DNA of 64,000 nucleotides from Cordilura impudica. Its lineage: Eukaryota > Arthropoda > Insecta > Diptera > Scathophagidae. This document shows positions 21,881 to 31,009 of this stretch, piece by piece. A program made the position numbers and the translations under genes. How positions within the stretch are numbered: position 1 is the stretch's first letter; the number at the start of each line of letters is the position of its first letter. The notes under the pieces are model-generated. The model made no database searches. It was not told where the DNA came from and was given only the letters and a program-made list of their open reading frames with translations. The stretch lies in contig OY821518.1 in assembly GCA_963682025.1 (NCBI GenBank), positions 30,832,032 through 30,896,031 of the forward strand. Direction: 5' to 3'.

Positions 21881-23806
21881 ATTGCTATTTTGATTGCTGG
21901 GAAGTACAAGCAACTCCAATGCAGATTTTGGCATTAGCTCTTTTTTCTTTTTAGAACTATTGCTCATGCTTGTTATAAACGGATCTGAACTTAAGAGAAA
22001 TCTATTAAAGATATCTTCCATTGTTTTTTCTCGACTGCATTTACGGGCAAAATTCTCCCTATAACTTTTAAAATCTTTATTTCTGGCTTCCTGAGACTCT
22101 TCGGTTAGCTGACCAATTGGCAATGGCGATAATGATATAATTTCAGGCCCATGAATAAAATATTTGTGAAGAGTAGGAGGCATATAGTACCATGGATATT
22201 TTTTCACAAATTGCCTGGCAGTGTTATTAGCGAAGTTTGTAAATTTTTCAATGTTGACCTCAATACCACTAGAAACTACAATTAATATTGTGTGCATATT
22301 TTTGATCAACTCTAAATCAATATTAGTAATTTCAGCAGATACTTCTGCATTCTTAAAAAAACGTCTTGCAGTATTCCCGTCATTAGAGTTACCAAAACCA
22401 GGTTTTGGTTGATCAATGATCAATCCCGTTCTCTTTTTAAATTCGCGTTGAATACGACTTTTAGTTTCAGCAATAATTTTTTTTTCTTCGTCACTTCTTG
22501 CCTGCCATTTTTGAATTGGAAGTTTATATGCCAAGTGAATAAGACATTCAAAAAATCTTATCCAGCCATGTAGGACAGACAAACCGAACTCCATGAAGTC
22601 TACGTTGGAATCTCTAGAAATCATTTGTTCAATATTGTTGAACTCCTTGCTGGTAGCGCCACATATGTAGCACTTTTGTGTGGACTTTGTGTCTGTAATC
22701 GCGTTACACACTTTACCGTCAATCATAACGAGAATTAGTTTGTGGTTCACTTTTATCTTTCTTTCTCCAACTGATATCACTGTATCGATAAGAGCATTTT
22801 TTTCTGTCTCCACTCTTTCTCTTTCTGTTTTAATACTGTTGACCGTTTCTTTCATAAATTCAATTTTTAATGGCCTGCAAAACCTAGTTGAAGACGGTCG
22901 AGGATTATGCCAAATGATTTTGTTTTTACAAACTAATTTTAATGGTACAATTGACGTAATAAATACAGAAGAATCAGATGCATTACTGTCATGAAAGGCT
23001 TGTTTGTAAGAACTATGCCCTGAACTTCCGTCAAAGCCCCACTTAGTGTATAAAGTAATTTTTTCGATTTCTTCGTTGTCTAACGAATTTAAATCTGCAT
23101 TTTTAACCGACAAAAGGCGTTCAGTGGTATGATCCAATATTCCTTGTAGGCTAACTTGCGCTGATGCTTCAGAAATTTTCATTTGTTCTCCCTTTGGGTA
23201 ACATTTTTTCTTAGCTCTTTGGACCAATTTATATGATGGAAATTTCTCAGGTGCAACCTTTCTAATAACATTATATTGGTGGCGACTTAGCTTCGCTTCT
23301 ACCAAAACGGACAGAGCTTCATCCGGAGTTAACTGCTGTGGTGGTACCTGTTCTATACTTTTTCGGTATTTTTGGGCTTTTGTTGGAGATGATATTATTT
23401 CCTTAACAATTTTCGACTCATCTATTTTTCCAACAGCTCTCAAGCTCATTTGTGTGGCGTAAGCCAAAACAGGCAAAGAAATTTGATCTCTTATGTCTTT
23501 ACATTTCTTAACTTTTGTTTTTTCTTTGCACTCTTCAAATGAGAGTTCATTGCGACCTCTTTTTTGTTGTGGTTCTGGTGGTGGACTGAATGAGATTGAG
23601 GCATCCAGCCAATTCTTATTATTTTTTAAAAAAATTTCATTCTTTCTATGACATTTTTGCCACCGAATCTCATAGCTAGAGCAAAAATTATGAAACCTTG
23701 TCATAAAATCTACCATATCCGAAGGGTCGACACGTTTTATTACTTCCCATCTCAAAAGTTTATCCTGAAGTGATTTAGGTTCTGCACTCCTCATAAAATT
23801 ATGCAA
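21809..23806 (-). CDS. RAG1-core-like transposase (Transib/RAG superfamily)
   Basis: An open frame of 665 codons for a DDE recombinase that would cut at the CACAGTG-type ends of its own element. Blocks follow the RAG1 core in order. WGFDGSS (D259) fits RAG1 D600. FCRPLKIEFMKE fits the CCKPLCLMLADE block. LVMIDGK (D363) fits D708. CYIC (C379, C382) fits zinc ligands C727/C730. LHGWIRFFE fits LHCDIGNAAEFY. NDGNTARRFF fits NGNFARKLM. LHKYFIHGPEII (H547, H552) fits H937/H942. IGQLTEESQEARNK (E573) fits E962. The N-terminal 250 residues contain LTPDEALSVLVEAKLSRHQY, also present in copy 3. The C-terminus is an acidic DEDG tail coded by a 12-bp repeat. The first codon by this count is TTG. The first ATG is codon 5 (23794), and open sequence extends upstream to about 23938 without an ATG, so an upstream exon or lost start is possible. 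RAG1 numbering is from memory. Confidence 0.88.
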   Translation of the reverse strand: MHNFMRSAEPKSLQDKLLRWEVIKRVDPSDMVDFMTRFHNFCSSYEIRWQKCHRKNEIFLKNNKNWLDASISFSPPPEPQQKRGRNELSFEECKEKTKVKKCKDIRDQISLPVLAYATQMSLRAVGKIDESKIVKEIISSPTKAQKYRKSIEQVPPQQLTPDEALSVLVEAKLSRHQYNVIRKVAPEKFPSYKLVQRAKKKCYPKGEQMKISEASAQVSLQGILDHTTERLLSVKNADLNSLDNEEIEKITLYTKWGFDGSSGHSSYKQAFHDSNASDSSVFITSIVPLKLVCKNKIIWHNPRPSSTRFCRPLKIEFMKETVNSIKTERERVETEKNALIDTVISVGERKIKVNHKLILVMIDGKVCNAITDTKSTQKCYICGATSKEFNNIEQMISRDSNVDFMEFGLSVLHGWIRFFECLIHLAYKLPIQKWQARSDEEKKIIAETKSRIQREFKKRTGLIIDQPKPGFGNSNDGNTARRFFKNAEVSAEITNIDLELIKNMHTILIVVSSGIEVNIEKFTNFANNTARQFVKKYPWYYMPPTLHKYFIHGPEIISLSPLPIGQLTEESQEARNKDFKSYRENFARKCSREKTMEDIFNRFLLSSDPFITSMSNSSKKKKELMPKSALELLVLPSNQNSNDEDGDEDGDEDGDEDEDEDGDED

Positions 23807-24163
23807 CTCATGACGAGGAATGAAAATTGTTTTGGGACATGTTCCTAAAATTAATAAGATTTCTATTCGTTTAAAATTTGCAAAAAGTAATTCCTTTAAC
23901 CCTGTACCGAATAATTTACACTTTCACAACACTTTAAATATGTAACATCACATCACAAAACATTGACAGCTAAAACAATAAATAAACGTGTCAGTACCGA
24001 ATCAATAATACCCTACGGATGGATAGAAATTCTTAAAAATGTATTATCATTATATTAGTAGATTGATATCACCAGCTTAAAACAAAATTAAAACTTTGCT
24101 CGTATGATGCATGTATATGACCAACAGTTATTATGTAGGACTCAAATAAATGACAATAATAAA

Positions 24164-24385
24164 TAGGGATGGGAGCGTGACCTCCTTCAATTTTTCAAAA
24201 TAGTGCACTTGTGCCATATACAATTTTCTAATAATTTAAAATTAACAAATGTTTAAGTAAAATTCATTGAAATATCATAAACACATGTAAAATAATTTAA
24301 TTAGTTTTATTCATAGTAAATAAACCCAACATACGCAATCACGTGAGCATGCGTGAATTAAAGTTACTCACGCCCCCATCTCTAA
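24164..24385. mobile_element. hAT-like MITE, 222 bp
   Basis: The ends TAGGGATGGGAGCGTGA and, inverted, TAGAGATGGGGGCGTGAG, form a 17-bp inverted repeat. The flanks ATAATAAA and ATTAACAA agree at 6 of 8 positions, consistent with an old 8-bp duplication. A related GGGATGGGAGCG sequence occurs inverted at 25716-25728. It lies upstream of the RAG1-like gene and could affect its promoter. Confidence 0.6.
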
Positions 24386-25007
24386 TTAACAACACATTTT
24401 TTAGCTACAATAACAACTACTATAACGAAAATAATGACAAAACAAAGTAAAAACAACTTGATGTTTTGTTTTTTTTTTTTTTCATGTTTGTGGATTTTTA
24501 GCATCTTGAGTTATTTCACAAAAACAAGCATAACTCAAAAATCGCAAAAAATCGCAAAAAAATATTTTGGGGTTTATTAGTTGAGATCTGATATTATAAC
24601 ACTGTATAGACGATTTTACGCAAGCTCACGAACAAAGTTGTTGAAACTCCATATATAAATCAAAAATAGCCCATTTTTGGGCTAATTTTATTTTATTAAC
24701 ATTTAATATTTTTAAAACATTTATTTAAACAAAAAAACATGTACTATATAGTAAACTACCTGAAGTTGACGGTTCCATTATAAAAATTTAACTTTTAGAA
24801 GTATTAATAGAAAAAATTATCAATTGAAATATCAAAATTTTCACTTTTTTTCAATATGCACAAAAAAAATAACAATTATTCAACTTTAAGTGCTCACTTC
24901 AACTAAAGCAAACAACTTAAAAGTATAATTTTTGCAATTAGTGATGCAGAATTTTATCCACTTTCACCCGGTACCAAACACGATCATGAATTTTAAAGTT
25001 CATATTT
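24386..25007. other. 5' noncoding part of the RAG1-like element
   Basis: AT-rich with a poly-T at 24467-24482. No gene. If the transposase has an upstream exon or promoter, it must lie here or in 23807-24163. Confidence 0.5.
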
Positions 25008-25047
25008 TGAATTAATCGCCACTTTTCATTCATTTGGCCCCAATGTG
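25008..25047 (-). repeat. Right terminal inverted repeat of the RAG1-like element
   Basis: In reverse complement it starts CACATTGGGGCCAAATG. It differs from the left repeat at positions 5 (T for G in the heptamer) and 18. Confidence 0.9.
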
Positions 25048-25052
25048 CTGCG
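25048..25052 (+). repeat. 5-bp target duplication, right copy (CTGCG)
   Basis: Identical to 21204-21208 and directly adjacent to the right terminal repeat. Confidence 0.9.
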
Positions 25053-25221
25053 GTAACAATCGATGGCACCGCTCAATACCATGCTTTTATACCGCTTGTC
25101 GATGGAAGACTCAAGTTGAAAAAGTTTTCTGCCTCTATTCAATGCGATTTCTCTGCAAAGACAACAAATAAACCAGCAGTGAAATCAACAGCTGAATCTA
25201 GTAAGCCAAGAAAGGATTGAC
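25053..25221 (+). pseudogene. DFAENY-type transposase, copy 2, C-terminal part
   Basis: Continues the frame interrupted at 21208: VTIDGTAQYHAFIPLVDGRL then KLKKFSASIQCDF, ending KPRKD and a stop. GTxQYHAFIP followed by KKFS is the usual C-terminal signature of this protein type as I remember it. The exact in-frame join across the RAG1-like insert shows that the gene pre-dates the insertion. Confidence 0.75.
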
Positions 25222-26075
25222 AAAAAAACGCAGTAAATAAAGGCGACAAAAAAGCTGGATGAAAGACTGGGTATTTAAAAATTTACAAGACTTAAATACT
25301 TCATCAGCTACAATAAATTAAGTATAAAAACAGTTATGATATAAATGGATCTAATGCAATTAAGATTAAATTTTAATAAATTATTTATCTTTTTATTTTT
25401 AATATTATTATTATTATACATTAATTTAATTATTATAAAAAATAAATAAAAAATAATAATTTTTCAACATTTCTATAGAAAAAAAGCGATTTTTTTTCCT
25501 GAGGTTAACATATTCTGGGTATTACAGTATCGAGGGTATAAAATTTTAGTTAGGTATGTTATATACCTTCGGAAAGCTTAGTTTGTCTAGTTTCTCATTA
25601 TAAGTTTTATTTGTAAGGTTTTAGACACAAATTGGAAAAAATTCAAAATAGTGCATTTGTGAAAAATTGAAAAACCGTTGTCTTGAGTTACAAAACATTT
25701 ATTTTGATATATATCCCGCTCCCATCCCACTAAGCGACCAAAAAGCTCTTAAAGGAAATATCCTAAGCTTTCTTATGAAAAAAAAAATGCCCTTTTTGAA
25801 AAAAAGGCAAAAAATGCTTTAATTTAGAAAAAAAAAGTCTACAATTTTTTTTTTTTTTTTTAAGTATTTTTTTCCGAAATATTGAAGAAATAGCTATTTA
25901 AACTATTTGGGAGAAAATTTTCTAAGAACAATAGGTAATAAGTTACATGGATGAGAAAAAACACCTGTTTGGCCAAAATGTCAAATTTTGATCCCCTCTA
26001 ACTCAGAGAGATTTTGACCGATCTTGTTGAAAAATTGTGTCTAAACTACTATCCAATAGGACTAACCTTGGTGCA
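25222..26075. other. 3' noncoding part of the DFAENY-type element
   Basis: AT-rich, no gene. It contains the inverted subterminal block at 25550-25575 and a GGGATGGGAGCG-like hAT end scrap at 25716-25728. A 20-base string TTCAAAATAGTGCA(C/T)TTGTG is also found at 24194-24213. Confidence 0.5.
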
Positions 26076-26126
26076 AATTTCATCCCGATCGGAAGACATC
26101 GGTTTCAAAAGTTGGTGCACTTGACA

Positions 26127-26129
<3 letters not shown>
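26076..26129 (-). repeat. Right terminal inverted repeat of the DFAENY-type element
   Basis: Reverse complement begins TCATGTCAAGTGCACC. It runs directly into an (AT)n tract. Confidence 0.85.

Positions 26130-26174
<45 letters not shown>
26130..26174. repeat. (AT)n microsatellite
   Basis: About 22 AT units. The left side of the transposon also has an AT run, so the element probably inserted into this tract. Confidence 0.9.
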
Positions 26175-26177
<3 letters not shown>

Positions 26178-26678
26178 TTATCACTTTAAATAAATTCTTC
26201 ATCACTGTCTTCCACTACTAATCGTATATGTTTGGTGGGCGACAAATCACTTTCGTTACTAGATGAAATTTTTTCCCTTTCTGGTTCGATACTTGTTAAA
26301 TTGGAGAAATATCGTTTCGTGGAGATTTGTAAAAGTAATTGGTAATTGAAGGCTGAGTTGATTTATTGTGTAAATATTTATGAACCTCCCAATATTGTGC
26401 TAATCCCTGTGTAATGTATCGCTGGAATGCGAAGGCTCTTTCAATATTTTGGTCATATTTTAAAAATTTTCCAGTTTTCGACCTAACTCAAACCCTTCAC
26501 ATATATTTTTCGTTGTCAGTGCTACTGATTCTGCATCTCCTTCGGAATCGTTGTTTTTTTTCGGTCACCAAATTCACTAAATCTTAAACATCCAGCTCTC
26601 TATGTATCATTAATGCATCAATATCACCTGCTCAAAAGTCATCAAAGCCTTCTCCTCCCACCGCACGTGCCAACTGCA

Positions 26679-27794
26679 TTATGTCAGAATATTCAGGATC
26701 CAACGATTGACAACATAAAGCATCATTACTGTTAAAGATTCATCATTTTCAATTTGATCTAAAATATACTTGAAAGATCGTTTGATATACAATGCTTTAA
26801 ATGTCGAAATTATTCCCTGATCTAGGGGCTGCAACAAGTAAGTCGTGTTTTTTGGTGGAAATGTAACTTGCACATTCTCATATTGCAAGTCTTGTGGATG
26901 TCCAGGAGCATTGTCAATTGCTAGAACCACTTCAAATGGCAGTCCCTTTTTGTTTAAATACCGCTTTGCATCTGGGACAAAAATATTATGAAGCCTGCCA
27001 CTAAAAACAGCGGCCGTAACCCATGCCTTTTTATTTGCCATTCAATAAATGGGCAAGTTGTCTTTATTTAATCCTTTAAACGCACGTGGCGTTTGTGATT
27101 TGTAAATAACAAGTGGCTTGGAACAAAATAGAATATTTATGCGATCTTTAGCAACTTTGTATCCACTTGCAGTTTTATTAGGTTTTGATACAAAAGTCCG
27201 CTGCGGCTTTTTTTTTTTTCAAATGAGCCCCGATTCGTCTGCATTGAAGACTTGATCGGGAGTGTATGAGTTGGTATCAATAATATCAGAAAATATTTCG
27301 GGATATTTTTTAGCAGCATCTGTAAGCGGAAGCTTGTTCACCTTTTAACTTCAAACTGTCTAAGGAATGTCTTTGCTTAAGTTTTTCAACCATGACTTGC
27401 CGAAAATGATGTTTTTTTTTTTGTAGTTGATGACGTGGATGGTAGCCGATCATTTAGTTTTTCATAAATCCTTAAAGCTTTATTTGTTATAGCATTGGTA
27501 TCAATCGGAATTCGCTTTTGAGTTTGATCTTCTATCCAGATCATTAAAGCCTTTTCCATATTTTCAATCGTCATGTCCCGAACGTATGAAGTTGTACTCA
27601 AGCTCGACTTAGTTCCAGCTACAACATTTTTTCTGATAAGGATTTCATTTTTTTTATAGATCTTATTGTAGCTTCGTGAATAGAAAAAATTTTAGAAACT
27701 GTTGATACTCTGTCTCCTTTACGTAGTCTATCTAAAATCTGAATTTTATTATTACTTTTCTTTTAACTTGATTTTTATAAATTTTTTTCGGCAT
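26679..27794 (-). pseudogene. Tigger/pogo transposase relic
   Basis: The ATG at 27794 starts MPKKIYKNQVKRK, followed by frameshifted helix-turn-helix sequence (GDRVSTVSKIFSIHEATI). Then come MTIENMEKALMIWIEDQTQK and IPIDTNAITNKALRIYEKL, a CENP-B-type DNA-binding domain. Around 27238 DQVFNADESGL carries the first catalytic Asp, next to a stop and an indel. 27041-26679 gives KKAWVTAAVF, EVVLAIDNAPGHP (second Asp) and TTYLLQPLDQGI (third Asp). Thirty residues separate the last two, fitting the DD30D-type pogo/Tigger pattern. All three catalytic positions survive, but the frame is broken several times. No terminal repeats were identified. Confidence 0.8.
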
Positions 27795-28279
27795 GTTAAA
27801 AAATTTTAGCTGAATTATACCATGCAAAGTTGCAAAAACTATCCTCACAAATATTTTTATATTTGTGATATAAGAAATGTAACACGATACACAACTGTCT
27901 GTTTCTAAACACTAACTGTAATGATTTATTATCAGATTTGTATGCTTCTTGTGTTTGTGATCATAAAAACGGGGAACTCCCGTTTTATATATAATGACAG
28001 CGTTACCATACGAAAAAAAATCATGTGAATCCGATCGCAGGGAAGATGTGTAAACATCTAGTAATTAAAGATTTTTTTATAGCACTTTCTTAAAATCAAA
28101 CAGAAAGCGTATCACTTATAGCAATCAACTGCAGGGGCTCTGTTAATATAAAAATATTTATTAATATTTATTATTTATTATTTTAACCGGTTAATTTTTA
28201 ATGTTTCGTTTTTTATTTTTAATTTTTAATTTTTCGTTTTTCATTTTTCATTTTTATTTTTGTTTTAATTTTTCATTTT

Positions 28280-29003
28280 TATACCCTATACCACTATGTG
28301 GTTTGGGTATAATGACTTTGTGCTGCTGTTTGTAACAACCAAAAATATTTGACCCAGACCCATCTTTAATTATACCGATCGAATCAGAATCACTTTTTGA
28401 GTTGATTTAACAATGTCCGTCCGTCCGTCCGTCCGTCCGTCTGTGTGTCCATGTAAACCTTGTAATCAAACTGCAGGTCGCAAATATGAATATATTTTGA
28501 TGAAATTTGGTATATAAGCTTTTATCGGCCACGCTGTTCAAATTGGTGAAATTCGGTCCATGTTCAGACAAATTACCCCTATGAAATCGACATAAATTGC
28601 CATAAGATCCAAATTGTCATATAGATCTTACTCAAATTGGGTTTGTATGCGTTCATTACATCCATTAATGAGTAGTCCAAAAATGATCCATTTGGTCTCA
28701 TATAGAGCTGCTTCCCGATATTAAATTAAATCTATTAAAAAAAAAATATTGCACTGATTCTTCTCAAATTTGGTTTGTATATGTTTTTGCAAAATACAAG
28801 ACCTAGTCCCCATATAGATATAGCATCCGATATGAACTTTTTTTTCATATCTGCAGCCAAAAAAATTAATAAAAATCCCACTCAAATTTGGTTTTTGCTT
28901 ATTTTCTATGTCCAGTTAGTTGGGCCTAAGAGATAGGGTTTCCAAACGCATGGTATAGGGTATCGTATAGTCGGTCTAGACCGACTATAATTTTTTTTCT
29001 TGT
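28280..29003 (+). mobile_element. Family A, near full length, inside heptamer array
   Basis: TATACCCTATACCACTATG to AGTCGGTCTAGACCGACT and TTGTTT. Both sides are TTTTTCA-type array, and no target duplication is seen. Confidence 0.75.
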
Positions 29004-29107
29004 TTATTTTTCATTTCCTATTTTTAAATTTTTAATTTTTTTTTTCATTTTTAATTTTTTATTTTTCATTTTTAATTTTTTTCTTCATTTTTCATTTTCC
29101 TCATTTT

Positions 29108-29863
29108 TACACCCTATACCACTATGTGGTTGGGTATAATGACTTTGTGCTTTGACCTACACCCATCTTTAATTATACCGATCGAATCAGAATCACTATC
29201 TGATTCGATTTAACGATGTCCGTCCGTCTGTGTGTCCATGTAAAGCTTGTAATCAAACTGCAGGTCTCAAATATGAATATATTTTAATGAAATTTGGTAT
29301 TTAATCTTTTATCGGCCATGGGATGAACGCTATTGAAATTGGTAAGAATCAGTCCATGTTCAGACCTAGCCCCCATACAAATGACCCCTATGAAATCAAC
29401 ATATATTGCCATAAGATCTAAATTATCATACAAATCTTAGTCAAATTAGGTTTGTATGTATATATTACATCCATTAATCAGTAGTCCATAATTGATCACT
29501 ATTGGACAACTCTTAGTCATAGGCCCCATATAGACCCCGATCTTCACTTAAATCTATCAAAAAACAAAAATATTGCACTGATTCTTCTCAAATTTTGTTT
29601 GTGTATGTTTTTGCAAAATACAAGAGACTTTACCAAACATGGTCAGGAACGGTCCATTTTTGGGCCTAGTCCCCGTATAGATATATCATCCGATATGAAC
29701 TTTTTCATATCTGCAGCCGAAAAAATTAATAAAAATCCCACTCAAATTTGGTTTATGCTTATTTTCTATATACAGTCAGTTGGGTGTAAGAGATATGGTC
29801 TCTTATCGCATGGTATAGGGTATCGCATAGTCGGTCTAGACCGACTATAATTTTCTTACTTGT
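29108..29863 (+). mobile_element. Family A, near full length, inside heptamer array
   Basis: ACACCCTATACCACTATG to AGTCGGTCTAGACCGACT and CTTACTTGTT. It lies 100 bp from the previous copy in the same orientation. Confidence 0.75.
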
Positions 29864-30590
29864 TCATTTTTCATTTTTTATTTTTCAATTTTCATTTTTT
29901 ATTTTTAATTTTTTATTTTAAATTTTTTATATATAATTTTTTATTTTTCATTTTTTTTTTTTTCTTTTTTCATTTTTTATTTTTCATTATTCATTTTTAA
30001 TTTTAGTTTTTCATTTTTCATTTCTTAGTTTTCATGTTTCATGTTTCATTTTTTAGTTTTAATTTTTTATTATTAATTTTTTATTTTTCATTTTTACTTT
30101 TTAATTTTTTTTATATTTAATTTTTCATTTTTCATTTTTTATTTTTCATTTTTCATTTTTCATTTTTTATTTTTCATTTTTCATTTTTCATTTTTAATTT
30201 TTTATTTTTATTCTTAATTTTTTATTTTTCATTTTTAATTTTTTTTTAATTTTTCGTTTTTCATTTTTTATTTTTCATTTTTCAGTTTTCGTTTTTCATT
30301 TTTCATTTTTTATTTTTAATTTTTTATTTTTCATTTTTTATTTTTCATATTTTATTTTTTATTTTTCATTTTTTATTTTTTCTTTTTCACTTTCATTATT
30401 AATTTTTAATTTCTCTTTTTTCATTTTTCATTTTTTATTTTTCATGTTTCGTTTTTTATTTTTCGTTTTATTTTTCATTTTTTATTTTTTATTTTTCATT
30501 TTTAATTTTTCATTTTTTTTCTCATTTTTCAACTTTCATTTTTTATTTTTCATTTTTTTTTATTTTTTATTTTTCACTTTTAATTTTCAA
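29864..30590 (+). repeat. TTTTTCA/TTTTTAA/TTTTTTA heptamer array
   Basis: About 730 bp with a 7-bp period. Five T are constant; position six varies (C, A, T, G) and A is last. No gene. An open frame at 30444 is only repeat translation. Confidence 0.8.
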
Positions 30591-30917
30591 ACGGGTTATT
30601 ATAATATCATAATTTTTTCACCAATACAATTACATTTTGTCTTACGACTCACATGTTACGCTCACATATTACGCTTACATGTGACGCTGTTTTTGAAATT
30701 TACCCCCCTGCGAGTATAGATGTTTAGACATCAAAAAACATTTGGTAATATTCGTTAATTTAAAAAATTTTTTAGAAACATCATAATTATATTGTTAATG
30801 TGAAAAAACATGAATATTATTTATACTAATGCAGTTAAATATGTATGTTATATGTACATATACACATAAAATATGTAATTAAAAAAAATTCCCGCAAATT
30901 GAGGTAATTTCTCACAT

Positions 30918-30998
30918 CCCTCGATTTATACGAAAACAAAAAAAGTCGTGTAAAAGTGAAATCGTGTAAAAAAAAAGAATCATGTAAATCGAGGAATA
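30918..30998. mobile_element. Pogo/Tigger-like MITE
   Basis: Begins CCTCGATTTATACG and ends ATGTAAATCGAGG in inverted orientation, with internal TCGTGTAAA motifs. It resembles the fragment at 19366-19470. Confidence 0.5.
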
Positions 30999-31009
30999 GG
31001 TGTAAATTT

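Larger units (their letters stand above)
21209..25047 (-). mobile_element. RAG1/Transib-type transposon, complete (3839 bp)
   Basis: The ends form 40-bp inverted repeats with two mismatches: CACAGTGGGGCCAAATGCAT on the left and CACATTGGGGCCAAATGAAT on the right. Both continue to GGCGATTAATTCA. A perfect CTGCG duplication flanks the element. It sits antisense inside the DFAENY-type gene, and excising it with one duplication rejoins GAT GCT GCG GTA ACA in frame, so the boundaries are secure. It carries one transposase gene on the minus strand and a 222-bp hAT-like MITE (24164-24385) upstream of that gene. No RAG2-like Kelch gene is seen. Close end similarity and an open transposase frame suggest a fairly recent insertion. 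Confidence 0.92.
20107..26129 (+). mobile_element. DFAENY-type DNA transposon, interrupted by a RAG1-like element
   Basis: The ends TCATGTCAAGTGCACCAACT and its continuation to GGGATGAAATT are inverted at 26076-26129, with about one mismatch in 53 bases. Both flanks are AT repeats, so a target duplication cannot be read. A subterminal block CTTTCCGAAGGTAT(G/A)TAACATA occurs at 20165-20185 and inverted near 25550-25575. Left of the gene it lies directly inside the end; on the right it is 500 bp further in, so the left side is probably deleted. Without the nested 3.84-kb insert the element is about 2.2 kb. It carries one plus-strand gene (20209-21208 joined to 25053-25221). The superfamily is unknown to me. 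Confidence 0.8.
28005..30740 (+). mobile_element. Family F element, copy 1, with heptamer core and two family A insertions
   Basis: The left end region has CATGTGAATCCGATCGCAGG then GTGTAAACATCTAGTAATT and GCAGGGGCTCTG. The right end region has ACCAATACAATTACATTTTG and ACCCCCCTGCGAGTATAGATG TTTAGACATC. The GTGTAAACATCTA motif is inverted at the two ends. The core is a TTTTTCA/TTTTTAA/TTTTTTA heptamer array, cut by family A at 28280-29003 and 29108-29863. Other copies are at 32228-32525, 43.4-47.8 kb and 49648-50397. No coding region; unclassified. Confidence 0.6.

Noticed and set aside
22680..22994. Plus-strand open frame of 104 codons opposite the RAG1-like gene
   Set aside because: It is the antisense shadow of a long conserved coding frame and shows no recognisable motif.
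20209..23806. Possible RAG1L/RAG2L-style convergent gene pair in one element
   Set aside because: The plus-strand neighbour is not Kelch-like, and the CTGCG duplication shows it belongs to the outer transposon that the RAG1-like element interrupted.
30444..30719. Open frame rich in Phe and Leu in the heptamer array
   Set aside because: It is only the translation of TTTTTCA repeats and is not a membrane protein.
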